11,334 bases of DNA, from NCBI GenBank assembly GCA_029880105.1, contig JAOUPA010000053.1:1-11334 (forward strand). The letters run 5' to 3'. Numbering within the stretch: position 1 is the first letter of the stretch; every line of letters begins with the position of its first letter. The translations under genes and the position numbers were made by a program. The notes below the pieces were generated by a model that was not told the DNA's origin, searched no databases, and saw only the letters and a list, made by a program, of their open reading frames with translations. The DNA is from Gammaproteobacteria bacterium. GTDB taxonomy: Bacteria > Pseudomonadota > Gammaproteobacteria > SZUA-229. Positions 1 to 6,239 of the stretch are shown here, in pieces.

Positions 1-191
1 CGGTCCGACCACCAGCCACTGCGCACCGGCTCAACCGGCATATCGGTGTGTCTTCTTGGTACATATGCGCGGCAGTCCTTTTCTGCCAATACCCTGCTTG
101 AGTTTCGACGCTCTCCACTCATTCGGCGGTCTGAACCCAGCTTGCGGCGTTCCGCCTGATCTCCATTTACCCTAATCTCAAAATAGGCCAT
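1..191 (-). CDS. Partial small basic protein of unknown function (3' end beyond window edge)
   Basis: An open frame runs leftwards from an ATG at 189-191 to the window edge, 63 codons without a stop, so the C-terminus is missing. The start has the best Shine-Dalgarno in the window: GGAGG at 197-201 on the minus strand, five bases before the ATG. The N-terminus begins MAYFEIRVNG, then turns strongly basic with spaced arginine pairs (ERRKLG, DRRMSG, ERRNSS, residues 14-32), a loose repeat of acidic-Arg-Arg units. Such Arg-pair runs occur at the N-termini of various small proteobacterial proteins, but I do not recognise a named family. No signal peptide or membrane segment is visible. It diverges from greB across about 150 bases. 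The strong ribosome site and open frame argue for a real gene; the incomplete view limits confidence. Confidence 0.55.
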   Translation of the reverse strand, partial: MAYFEIRVNGDQAERRKLGSDRRMSGERRNSSRVLAEKDCRAYVPRRHTDMPVEPVRSGWWSD

Positions 192-293
192 GTCTCCCTC
201 CTCTTTTTTCAGGAAATAACACTTATGCATAGTGGACGCCCGTGTCCCGGCCAAGTCAAGTTTCTGCTTATTGAATTTTTTTATCAGGCCGAA

Positions 294-302
294 TGCTAAT
301 AT
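294..302 (+). promoter_or_regulatory. Candidate extended -10 promoter for greB
   Basis: TGCTAATAT at 294-302 matches an extended -10 (TGn followed by a near-consensus TAATAT). It would start transcription near 309, leaving a leader of about 37 bases before the greB ATG. A TTGAAT at 271-276 could act as -35 but lies 20 bases away, which is longer than usual, so the extended -10 would carry the activity. This is pattern matching only. Confidence 0.3.
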
Positions 303-345
303 TCGGTCTAAAATCAGCCTCACCGCAATAAAACTGGACCATACA

Positions 346-855
346 ATGGGTCGATACCGCCCACCACAGCCCGCCGCTTCAAAATATATTACCCCCGAAG
401 GCCATCAACACCTTCAGGGTGAACTGGATTTTCTCTGGAAAAAACGCCGCCCCGAGGTCACCAGGGCTTTATCGGCGGCAGCGGCTGAGGGTGACCGCTC
501 AGAGAATGCGGAATATATCTATCGCAAGAAGGAGCTGCGCGAAATCGATGCGCGTGTTCGGCATTTACGCAAACGACTGGATGGCATGAAGGTAGTCGAC
601 CGTATCCCCGATGACCAGGACAGGATTTTCTTCGGTGCCTGGGTTCGCCTGGTTGATGAGAGTGACACTGAAAGTATTTATCGCATTGTTGGCCCTGATG
701 AGTTCGACCCGAAGCTGGGCTATATCAGCATGGACTCACCCATGGGCAAAATGCTGCTAGGCAAGGCACTGGACGATGAATTCAGGATAAGGCTGCCTGA
801 GGGTGAGGCCTTTTATACCATCATTGATGTTAGCTATTCCGTCATCGAGCCATAG
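346..855 (+). CDS. greB: Transcription elongation factor GreB
   Basis: GreB enters the secondary channel of backtracked RNA polymerase and stimulates cleavage of the extruded RNA 3' end so elongation can resume. The 169-residue product has the usual GreB length and two-domain plan: an N-terminal coiled coil (about 10-80) and a C-terminal FKBP-like domain (about 85-169). The coiled-coil tip carries GDRSENAEY (49-57), with the acidic D50 and E53 that coordinate the catalytic magnesium in Gre factors. FFGAWV (95-100) and IVGPDEFDP (114-122) are typical of GreB rather than GreA. The frame is open upstream to an ATG at 232, but family alignment places the start at ATG 346 (MGRYRPPQPA), as in other GreB proteins. 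The ribosome site there is weak (TGGA). Its stop lies one base from the convergent thioredoxin stop, with no terminator hairpin between. Confidence 0.95.
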   Translation: MGRYRPPQPAASKYITPEGHQHLQGELDFLWKKRRPEVTRALSAAAAEGDRSENAEYIYRKKELREIDARVRHLRKRLDGMKVVDRIPDDQDRIFFGAWVRLVDESDTESIYRIVGPDEFDPKLGYISMDSPMGKMLLGKALDDEFRIRLPEGEAFYTIIDVSYSVIEP

Positions 856-856
856 C

Positions 857-1225
857 TCAGAGGTTGATATGTTCGTCCATAAAATGGCGGATAAATGAGA
901 GTGGTTTGGCACCACTGAAACGGCCTTTTTCTTCACCATCGATAAACAGGATCACGGTAGGAAAACCCCTGACCTTATACCGCCCGGCCAGCTTCATGTT
1001 CTCACCATCGCCTTCATCGACTTCGACCTTGGCCAGCAGCACCTCATCTTCATACTCGCCGATGAATCTCTGCAAAACGGGCGCAATGACCTTGCAGGGC
1101 GCGCACCAGTCCGCCCAGAGATCGACCAGTACCGGCTGCTGATGCGATGCCACGATTACCTTGTCTTCAAAATTGTGTACATTGACGCTAAAAATACGCC
1201 CATCGTCTGCGTGTGGATGCAGCAT
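857..1225 (-). CDS. Thioredoxin-family protein
   Basis: A 122-residue, single-domain thioredoxin that should act as a cytoplasmic thiol-disulfide reductant. The redox site is WCAPCK with W40, C41 and C44; a buried Asp (D35) sits in VDLWADW as in thioredoxin, and the cis-proline is P89 in GFPT. There is no signal peptide, so it is not a periplasmic Dsb/Res-type protein. The centre of the motif is AP rather than the GP of classical TrxA, and a 10-15 residue N-terminal extension (MLHPHADDGR) precedes the fold, so it is probably an accessory thioredoxin rather than the housekeeping trxA. The ATG at 1223-1225 is preceded by GAGGT five bases upstream. The gene diverges from the cupin operon and converges on greB with a one-base gap. 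An exact substrate cannot be assigned. Confidence 0.93.
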   Translation of the reverse strand: MLHPHADDGRIFSVNVHNFEDKVIVASHQQPVLVDLWADWCAPCKVIAPVLQRFIGEYEDEVLLAKVEVDEGDGENMKLAGRYKVRGFPTVILFIDGEEKGRFSGAKPLSFIRHFMDEHINL

Positions 1226-1273
1226 GCCTTACCTCTAACTCTCAAACCTCTATATGAACACTGTTTTACTGCG

Positions 1274-1279
1274 TATAAT
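1274..1279 (+). promoter_or_regulatory. Candidate -10 element for the cupin-mgtC operon
   Basis: A perfect TATAAT lies at 1274-1279, about 50 bases before the cupin ATG, in the 103-base divergent gap between the thioredoxin gene and the cupin gene. No good -35 is found 16-18 bases upstream (TATATG at 1251-1256 is the best placed), so an activator or a weak promoter is possible. No clear minus-strand promoter for the thioredoxin gene could be picked out. Confidence 0.4.
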
Positions 1280-1328
1280 TACCGCCAGATATTTTCGCAG
1301 AGACACCCTGCGCTAACCGAGAAGCAAT

Positions 1329-1604
1329 ATGGATGATATTATCATTGAACACCGTGTTACTCCCATCAAACTCGATGTGTTATATGTCGATGACTGGCCG
1401 GTGTGGAGCAAGGAGGTTTCAAAATTCGACTGGGAATACGACCGGAGCGAGACCTGTTATATCGTTGAAGGCAAGGCTATTATTACCGCTGAAGGTAAGG
1501 CCCCGGTGACGATTGAGGCGGGTGACATGGTGACTTTTCCCAAGGGCATGAAGTGCGTCTGGGAAATTGTCGAAGACATCGAAAAACACTATAAATTTGA
1601 TTAA
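1329..1604 (+). CDS. Small cupin-domain protein (DUF861/EutQ-like)
   Basis: A 91-residue protein that consists of little more than one cupin barrel. It resembles the cupin_3 (DUF861) group that includes ureidoglycine aminohydrolase and EutQ-like proteins. Visible marks are W23 and W26 in the N-terminal strand, the aromatic stretch F33-W35-Y37, SETCYIVEGKA (40-50) for cupin motif 1, and IEAGDMVTFPKGMKC (62-76) for motif 2. The classical two-His metal set is missing; motif 1 retains E41 and the glycine turn G48, so metal binding is uncertain. The start ATG at 1329 has only a weak GAGAAG-like ribosome site. It is the first gene of a tight plus-strand operon: the next gene starts 11 bases after its stop. 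Family assignment is firm at the fold level; the substrate is unknown. Confidence 0.88.
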   Translation: MDDIIIEHRVTPIKLDVLYVDDWPVWSKEVSKFDWEYDRSETCYIVEGKAIITAEGKAPVTIEAGDMVTFPKGMKCVWEIVEDIEKHYKFD

Positions 1605-1615
1605 GGCGAGACGTA

Positions 1616-1804
1616 ATGGAACTCTGGGAACAAATATTAATGGGCGCGATGGGACTGCTCATCGTCTTTTTCTTTTTCCCCGGCATCAAGGCCACGATGG
1701 AGCGCAGTAAAAATGCCGAGGAAAAACACTGGGGCACCTTGCTATTACTGGCTGCGGCAGTCATTGCCTTTATCGCCTTTCTTGTTTCAACCGTTCAACA
1801 ATAA
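1616..1804 (+). CDS. Small two-helix inner-membrane protein, function unknown
   Basis: A 62-residue protein with two predicted membrane helices, about residues 6-22 (ends in a run of four Phe before PG) and 41-60, joined by a charged loop (KATMERSKNAEEKHWG). The short N-terminus and positive loop suggest a helical hairpin with both ends on the same side of the membrane. I do not recognise a named family. Reality is supported by position: it starts 11 bases after the cupin stop with AAGG upstream, and ends 8 bases before the MgtC-family start, so the three genes should be on one transcript. A role as an accessory to the neighbouring MgtC-like membrane protein is possible, but nothing in the sequence shows it. 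Confidence 0.78.
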   Translation: MELWEQILMGAMGLLIVFFFFPGIKATMERSKNAEEKHWGTLLLLAAAVIAFIAFLVSTVQQ

Positions 1805-1812
1805 GGACCAAT

Positions 1813-2517
1813 ATGGATACCGCTGTAACCATCGACTACTATGCCGTTTTTATTCGTTTATTTATGGCCGTTATTCTGGGCGCGCTGATCGGCTTCGAAC
1901 GTAGCTACCATGGTCGCCCTGCCGGCCTGCGCACCCATACCCTGGTGTCGACTTCTGCTACCCTGCTGATGCTGGTGACGGTTTTCCAGTGGGATCTGCT
2001 GGCTGGTGTACCTATCGATACCATCCGCGTTGACCCAACCCGCATGGGCCAGGGCATTATGACCGGTATCGGCTTTCTCGGTGCAGGCGTTATTCTCAAG
2101 GAAAAACTGACCATTCGCGGCCTGACCACAGCGACTTCGATCTGGATGGCCTCGGCCATTGGTATTGTGGTCGGTATGGGCTTTTTTACCGCAGCCACGG
2201 CGGCGGCCTTTATCACCATCCTGGTGCTCAATGGCTTTGGCTGGCTCGAGAGAAAATTACCGACCTATAATTTCAGCAGGCTGCTGGTACGCTGTAAGCG
2301 TAATGAGGCGATTGCCAAAAGTGACCTGTTTGACATAGTTAGGAGCCATAATTTCAAAACCAACAATCCCAGCTATGAACTTACCGATGAAGGCCACTTC
2401 ATCCAGTATGAGTTTACGATACAGACCAAGAACAGCCAGAACCTTGAAACCCTGGCACAGAGCCTGATCGAAAACCCGCTTATCATTGAGTTCAGCCTGA
2501 TACGACTGGGGAGATAA
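1813..2517 (+). CDS. MgtC/SapB-family membrane protein
   Basis: A 234-residue inner-membrane protein of the MgtC/SapB family. The hydrophobic part (1-145) has about four or five membrane segments (roughly 9-28, 43-60, 78-95, 104-124, 125-143) and family signatures: GALIGFERSYHGRPAGLRTH (23-42), GIGFLGAGVIL (85-95) and GLTTATSIWMASAIGIVVG (103-121). The soluble tail (about 150-234) fits the ACT-like C-terminal domain seen in many members. MgtC itself inhibits ATP synthase and affects Mg2+ and phosphate homeostasis in Salmonella. Most chromosomal homologues are uncharacterised, and I see no Mg2+ transporter gene nearby, so I do not call this mgtC. AAGGA five bases before the ATG is a good ribosome site. 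It is the last gene of the cupin operon and converges on the flavoprotein gene across 25 bases, with no obvious terminator. Confidence 0.92.
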   Translation: MDTAVTIDYYAVFIRLFMAVILGALIGFERSYHGRPAGLRTHTLVSTSATLLMLVTVFQWDLLAGVPIDTIRVDPTRMGQGIMTGIGFLGAGVILKEKLTIRGLTTATSIWMASAIGIVVGMGFFTAATAAAFITILVLNGFGWLERKLPTYNFSRLLVRCKRNEAIAKSDLFDIVRSHNFKTNNPSYELTDEGHFIQYEFTIQTKNSQNLETLAQSLIENPLIIEFSLIRLGR

Positions 2518-2542
2518 CACTTAGATTGATTGTCAGTGCGGG

Positions 2543-3934
2543 TTAGCGTTTTTCCAGCTCGACCAAGTCGACCTTGATATCGAGCTGGCCCAGCGCATGA
2601 TAGAGCGCCGCCTGCAGTGCCTCTTCGATTACCGGGTGGTAGAACGGCATTTTTAGCAGGTCCTGCACACTCAGGCCCTGTTGAATTGACCAGGCTAACA
2701 AATGCGCCAGATTTTCACCTTTGACACATGCCATGGCGGCTCCCAGCAGGCGGCCATCTGCCTTATTGGCATAAACACGTAGCACACCCCGGTTTTTTGC
2801 CATAATCAGGGCACGGCCCACGGGCGCGAACTGGATCTCGCCGACAACGATGTCTGCCTGATTCAGCTCATCGAGCTGGGCACCGACAGTGGCAATATTG
2901 GGGTCACAAAAGGTGATACCTAACGCGGTTTTACGTTTGAATGCCGTTATTTCATTGACCGCGTTATAACCCGCGACCCGGCCTTCATGGCCGGCCTCAT
3001 GCAGCAGGGCGCGGTCGGCATTGACATCACCGGCAATAAATATCGAGGAATTACCAATCTGCATGGTATGCGGGTCATACACCGGGATGCCGCGAGCATC
3101 GAGCTGGATAGCGGTATTTTCCAGTCCCAGCTGGTCCAGATTCGGTTTTCTACCGAGGCTGGCCAGTACTTTCTCGACCACCACAGATTTATCACCACAG
3201 GTAATTTTCACGCCATCCTCATCTGCCTCAAGCTCGGCGGGCATACCCAGCCATAATTGAAACTCCTTAGTCAGGGTATCGACGGCCAGTTGATTGACCA
3301 CGGGGTCGGCCAGTTTGGCCACGGTTGCCAGCTGGTCGATACCGGTAACCTCGACACCGAGGCGGCTCAGCGCCTGGCCGATCTCCAGACCAATCGAGCC
3401 CAGGCCAATTACCGCCATAGAGGCAGGCAGGTCTTCCAGCTCAAACAGCTCATTGGTAGTGATGATGTGCTCGGCAAAGCCCTGCCAGGCAGTAGGCACA
3501 ACAGGCGTGGTACCGGTAGCGATAATGATTTTACCCGCACGTATCTGCTCACCATCAACCTCTAATGTATCTTCTGAAATGAATCGCGCATAACCCTCAA
3601 GCAGGTGATCCGCGTCCAGGCTATCGGTCACGCCCAGTGTCTTATCGACAAACACGTCGCGTAAATCCTGTACATGCTCCATTACTTCGGCAGCATCAAT
3701 ACCGAGCCCTTCACCTCCTTCGATACCTTCGCGATCAAAAATCTTGCGGCGGTGGAAATCCTCAGCCACCTGTATCAGTACTTTTGACGGCATACAACCA
3801 ACGCGGGCACAGGTCGTACCCAGCTCACCACCGTCGATCAGCACATAATTATTAGTCTTCCGGCGAACCTGTGAAAGCGCATACAGGCCTGCACTACCGG
3901 CACCTATAATGGCAACATCGACTTCTCTGGGCAT
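2543..3934 (-). CDS. Dihydrolipoyl dehydrogenase-like FAD disulfide oxidoreductase
   Basis: A 463-residue class I pyridine nucleotide-disulfide reductase. In order: FAD dinucleotide fold GAGSAG (11-16), redox disulfide C42 and C47 in TTCARVGCMPSK, the ATG motif (139-141), an NAD(P)-binding Rossmann motif GLGSIGLEIG (177-186), the second FAD motif FIAGDV (299-304), and the dimerisation domain with H433 and E438 in FYHPVIEE, matching the His-Glu pair of lipoamide dehydrogenases. No arginine follows the second beta strand (GIDQL), which favours NAD over NADP. The disulfide motif departs from the usual GGTCLNVGCIPSK, placing this in a divergent lipoamide-dehydrogenase-like group, and no 2-oxoacid dehydrogenase genes are nearby. 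Its substrate may therefore not be lipoamide. AGGAG lies 6-7 bases before the ATG. Upstream is the Irr-like regulator gene, separated by a terminator. Confidence 0.93.
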   Translation of the reverse strand: MPREVDVAIIGAGSAGLYALSQVRRKTNNYVLIDGGELGTTCARVGCMPSKVLIQVAEDFHRRKIFDREGIEGGEGLGIDAAEVMEHVQDLRDVFVDKTLGVTDSLDADHLLEGYARFISEDTLEVDGEQIRAGKIIIATGTTPVVPTAWQGFAEHIITTNELFELEDLPASMAVIGLGSIGLEIGQALSRLGVEVTGIDQLATVAKLADPVVNQLAVDTLTKEFQLWLGMPAELEADEDGVKITCGDKSVVVEKVLASLGRKPNLDQLGLENTAIQLDARGIPVYDPHTMQIGNSSIFIAGDVNADRALLHEAGHEGRVAGYNAVNEITAFKRKTALGITFCDPNIATVGAQLDELNQADIVVGEIQFAPVGRALIMAKNRGVLRVYANKADGRLLGAAMACVKGENLAHLLAWSIQQGLSVQDLLKMPFYHPVIEEALQAALYHALGQLDIKVDLVELEKR

Positions 3935-3997
3935 GATTTACTCCTGTCATTTTCGTTGGTTCAAATCAGATTACGGCTCAGTGGTTAGTCTCACCAT

Positions 3998-4026
3998 AAA
4001 AAAAGCCTGTAAAAACAGGCTTTTTT
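3998..4026 (-). terminator. Rho-independent terminator after the Fur/Irr-like gene
   Basis: A perfect stem of GCCTGT (4005-4010) and ACAGGC (4015-4020) around an AAAA loop is flanked by seven A on the left and six T on the right, so it is a U-tailed hairpin on either strand. On the minus strand it lies about 20 bases beyond the regulator stop at 4048 and ahead of the flavoprotein start. This indicates that the regulator transcript ends here and the flavoprotein gene has its own promoter within 3935-3997. Confidence 0.9.
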
Positions 4027-4047
4027 GTTACAACAAACCTGATAGCG

Positions 4048-4479
4048 CTAATTTTGAGATATTTTAACGACCACCTCAGTATCAACAACACGGTAACCTT
4101 CGGGTAATCCAGTGAAATTCTCAATATTCATATCAAGGGTACCTTGAATATCTTTCAGTTCGCCGGTATCCAGATTGTATACATGATGATGCGGGCAATT
4201 ATTAGAATCGTAAAAGACACGTTCCCGGTCAATCAGAACTTCACGAACCAGACCTTTGCTGGAGAACAGCGCCATAGTGTTGTACACCGTTGCCCTTGAT
4301 ACAGCGCCCCCCGCCAAATTCACACTCTCCAGAATATGGTCAGCAGAGAGGTGTTGTTGCTTCTGAAACAGCTGTTGCGCAATTACTAATCGCTGGCGAG
4401 TCGGCGTAATACCATGCTGCCTGAGCAGGGCAATCACTTCATCTCGCGCCAATGGAAAACTGGAAATAGCTTTATTCAT
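4048..4479 (-). CDS. Fur-superfamily transcriptional regulator, Irr-like
   Basis: A 143-residue Fur-family DNA-binding repressor. It has the N-terminal winged helix, with GITPTRQRLVIAQQLF (23-38) and recognition-helix region SRATVYNTMALFSSKGLV (61-78), then the dimerisation domain with YDSNNCPHHHVYN (90-102) and a TGELKDI strand. The paired CxxC motifs that bind structural zinc in Fur, Zur and PerR are absent; only one Cys (C95) is present. Together with the HHH motif (97-99) and a C-terminal EGYRVVDTEVVVKI, this resembles the iron-response regulator Irr, which responds to haem. Thus it may sense haem, iron or peroxide rather than act as classic Fur. The frame extends upstream to a TTG at 4521 without a ribosome site; ATG 4479 fits family length. 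A -10 hexamer overlapping the extension also argues for the shorter form. Target genes are unknown. Confidence 0.88.
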   Translation of the reverse strand: MNKAISSFPLARDEVIALLRQHGITPTRQRLVIAQQLFQKQQHLSADHILESVNLAGGAVSRATVYNTMALFSSKGLVREVLIDRERVFYDSNNCPHHHVYNLDTGELKDIQGTLDMNIENFTGLPEGYRVVDTEVVVKISQN

Positions 4480-4485
4480 GGTCAG

Positions 4486-4514
4486 ATTATACCTCGATTT
4501 TTTGCCTGCATCAG
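4486..4514 (-). promoter_or_regulatory. Candidate proximal promoter of the Irr-like gene (possible leaderless start)
   Basis: On the minus strand CTGATG (4514-4509) and TATAAT (4491-4486) are separated by exactly 17 bases. The TATAAT ends six bases before the ATG at 4479, so transcription would start at or next to the A of the ATG and yield a leaderless message. A second TATAAT further upstream (4555-4550) offers a conventional leader. Which is used cannot be told from sequence. Confidence 0.35.
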
Positions 4515-4547
4515 CCTGCAAACACCGATTAATTAATGATTAGCGTA

Positions 4548-4562
4548 TTATTATACTAATAA
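4548..4562. promoter_or_regulatory. 7-1-7 inverted repeat, candidate Fur/Irr-type operator over a -10
   Basis: TTATTAT-A-CTAATAA is an inverted repeat with six of seven pairs matching around a central base. This is the 7-1-7 architecture of Fur/PerR-type boxes, though it is not a close match to any one consensus. It contains a minus-strand TATAAT (4555-4550), a distal promoter for the regulator gene with a leader of about 65 bases. Binding of the regulator here would give negative autoregulation. Such AT-rich palindromes also arise by chance, so this is a hypothesis. Confidence 0.4.
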
Positions 4563-4595
4563 CTGATCAAATGACTAAAAACATAACAGAATCAT

Positions 4596-4609
4596 CGCTA
4601 TAATTAGCG
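4596..4609 (+). promoter_or_regulatory. Inverted repeat containing a plus-strand TATAAT, candidate promoter for the M48-like gene
   Basis: CGCTATAATTAGCG has five-base perfect arms (CGCTA/TAGCG) around TAAT and includes TATAAT at 4599-4604, about 100 bases ahead of the 4704 start. No good -35 is placed 17 bases upstream (TAAAAA at 4576-4581). With the element at 4548-4562 it makes a divergent control region in which each -10 hexamer sits in its own palindrome. Confidence 0.35.
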
Positions 4610-4703
4610 CTCGTACAATACAGGTACCGTGTATTTATTGCCATACCCAGTAATGCACCAGGCAAATCAACAAGTAAAAATTATGCGTATTCGGTTATAA
4701 GGC

Positions 4704-6239
4704 ATGTCATTTCTCAATAAATTCTGGCTAAAACGCGCGAATTCACTGGCAAACAGCTCAAGCTCGCTCTATTACACCTTGCTTTGGCTACTGGCATTTA
4801 TCGGTATAATTTTTGTGCTCGCGTTTCCATTTCTTGCCCTGCTGACTTTTGGCTGGTTGCTTGGCTTTATCTATCTCGTCAATCCCATGACCTGGCAAAC
4901 CGGTGACTGGATAACAGTTGCGTCACTTCTGGCTTGCTCAGCCTACACTGGCTGGGTCAGTTTCAACCTGTTCAAACTACAACCGGAACTTCGCCCTGGC
5001 AAACCCCTGGAGGCAGATGCATTCCCTGTACTGGCTGACCGCATCAAAGAACTACGAGTCACCTATGAATCACCCGAATTCAAGGATATCAAACTAACAA
5101 CAAATTTTCGTATTGAACTGGTTAGAACACCTGTAAATGGCTTCCCTGCTAACTTCACCAATACCTTACTAATCGGTTTGCCGGTAATGACCTGCATGAC
5201 ACCACTGCAGTTCAAGCTACTGCTGGCTAGACAGATTGGCCATCTATCAAAGAAGCACCGCAGCATCTCCAGACAACTCGTTCATATCAGAAACGCCTGG
5301 GACAGCTATAGCCGAATTTATGCTCAAGCATGGAAACCCGAGTTTATTCTTTTGCGCCTGTTCTTTTCCTGGTATGCCCCATTTTTCCACGCTAACTGTA
5401 TTCCTGCGGTTCGCCTTGAGGCCTTTGCCAAAGACAGGCTAATGCTGGAAATCACCCCGACAGAAAGGGCTGCCGAAGCGATCACCATTTTTGAAATAAA
5501 AAAACGTTATTTAAAAATAGATTTCTGGCGCAAGCTTAATGATGCTGCCTATATCTCTGCCAAACCACCTTATTTACCCTATAGCACCATGCCAACGATT
5601 ATGTATAAGATTTTAGATAGTGACCCTGACTATACGCAGCGTTGCTACGAAGCAGCGATTAATCGTGAAGTAATCGACAGTTCTGAGATGCCCAACTTGA
5701 TGAAGCGTCTGGCTGCTCTTGGTCAGGAAGACTTTATTATACCCAGGCCCAGTAACGATACGGCTGCCAAACATTTCTTTGGTGATCAGCTGAGTGAACT
5801 GTTAAAACAAATGGATAACATCTGGTATCTAAAAAATAAGGATATCTGGAGTAAACGTTACAAACAGGGTATCGACGAAAAACGACGACTCAAGCTCCTG
5901 CGTGAACAGGCAGCACAGGCACTTTTATCAAACGCCGAGGCGCGTGAATATTTATTGCTCATTGAAAAATATGTCGACGCTAAAAAGGCTCTGCCACTAT
6001 TTAAGGAAATTCTAAAAACTAATTCGATGGATGCGGATGTCTGTTATGACCTTGGTCGCCTTTTACTTGAGGCCGATGATGAAAGCGGCATTGATGCGTT
6101 AAAAATTGCTATGGATATCGATCCCAGCAAAACACCTGATAGCTGTCAGCACCTGGTCAATTATATGGCCAGCCATGGAAACACCCATGACGCTCAACAA
6201 TACCGACGTATGATTCTGGAGTACCAGGCAAATCATTGA
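4704..6239 (+). CDS. M48 peptidase-like membrane protein with degenerate zinc site
   Basis: A 511-residue protein with two close membrane helices near the N-terminus (about 22-41 and 43-60), a third hydrophobic segment (about 69-90), a long soluble region, and TPR-like helical repeats near the C-terminus (about 415-505). The middle matches the M48 (HtpX/Oma1-like) metallopeptidases: NTLLIGLPVMTCMTPLQFKL (153-172) and FFSWYAPFF (220-228) are recognisable family landmarks. At the HExxH position the sequence is RQIGH (176-180), so the first zinc His and the catalytic Glu are replaced by Arg and Gln. The downstream zinc Glu aligns with A240 in RLEAFAKDR. Only H180 survives. It is therefore probably a non-proteolytic pseudoenzyme acting as a scaffold or chaperone-like protein (inference). 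The ATG is preceded by AAGG only one base away, a poor spacing. Translation is coupled to the next gene. Confidence 0.82.
   Translation: MSFLNKFWLKRANSLANSSSSLYYTLLWLLAFIGIIFVLAFPFLALLTFGWLLGFIYLVNPMTWQTGDWITVASLLACSAYTGWVSFNLFKLQPELRPGKPLEADAFPVLADRIKELRVTYESPEFKDIKLTTNFRIELVRTPVNGFPANFTNTLLIGLPVMTCMTPLQFKLLLARQIGHLSKKHRSISRQLVHIRNAWDSYSRIYAQAWKPEFILLRLFFSWYAPFFHANCIPAVRLEAFAKDRLMLEITPTERAAEAITIFEIKKRYLKIDFWRKLNDAAYISAKPPYLPYSTMPTIMYKILDSDPDYTQRCYEAAINREVIDSSEMPNLMKRLAALGQEDFIIPRPSNDTAAKHFFGDQLSELLKQMDNIWYLKNKDIWSKRYKQGIDEKRRLKLLREQAAQALLSNAEAREYLLLIEKYVDAKKALPLFKEILKTNSMDADVCYDLGRLLLEADDESGIDALKIAMDIDPSKTPDSCQHLVNYMASHGNTHDAQQYRRMILEYQANH

Noticed and set aside
232..345. 38-codon N-terminal extension of greB from ATG 232
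   Set aside because: GreB homologues begin at the MxRYRPPQ-type N-terminus found at 346. The extension has no family similarity and overlaps the likely promoter.
864..1142. Plus-strand open frame opposite the thioredoxin gene
   Set aside because: It is antisense to a gene with clear thioredoxin motifs and encodes a Ser/Thr-rich low-complexity product.
2987..3855. Several plus-strand open frames opposite the flavoprotein gene
   Set aside because: All are fully inside a well-supported 463-residue coding region on the other strand, with no recognisable domains or ribosome sites.
4480..4521. TTG start giving the Fur/Irr-like protein 14 extra residues
   Set aside because: No ribosome site before the TTG, the extension is outside the family fold, and it contains a TATAAT promoter hexamer on the same strand.
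4653..4700. 15-codon ORF just before the M48-like start
   Set aside because: No ribosome site, and its stop lies three bases before the next ATG without overlap; probably chance in an AT-rich leader.
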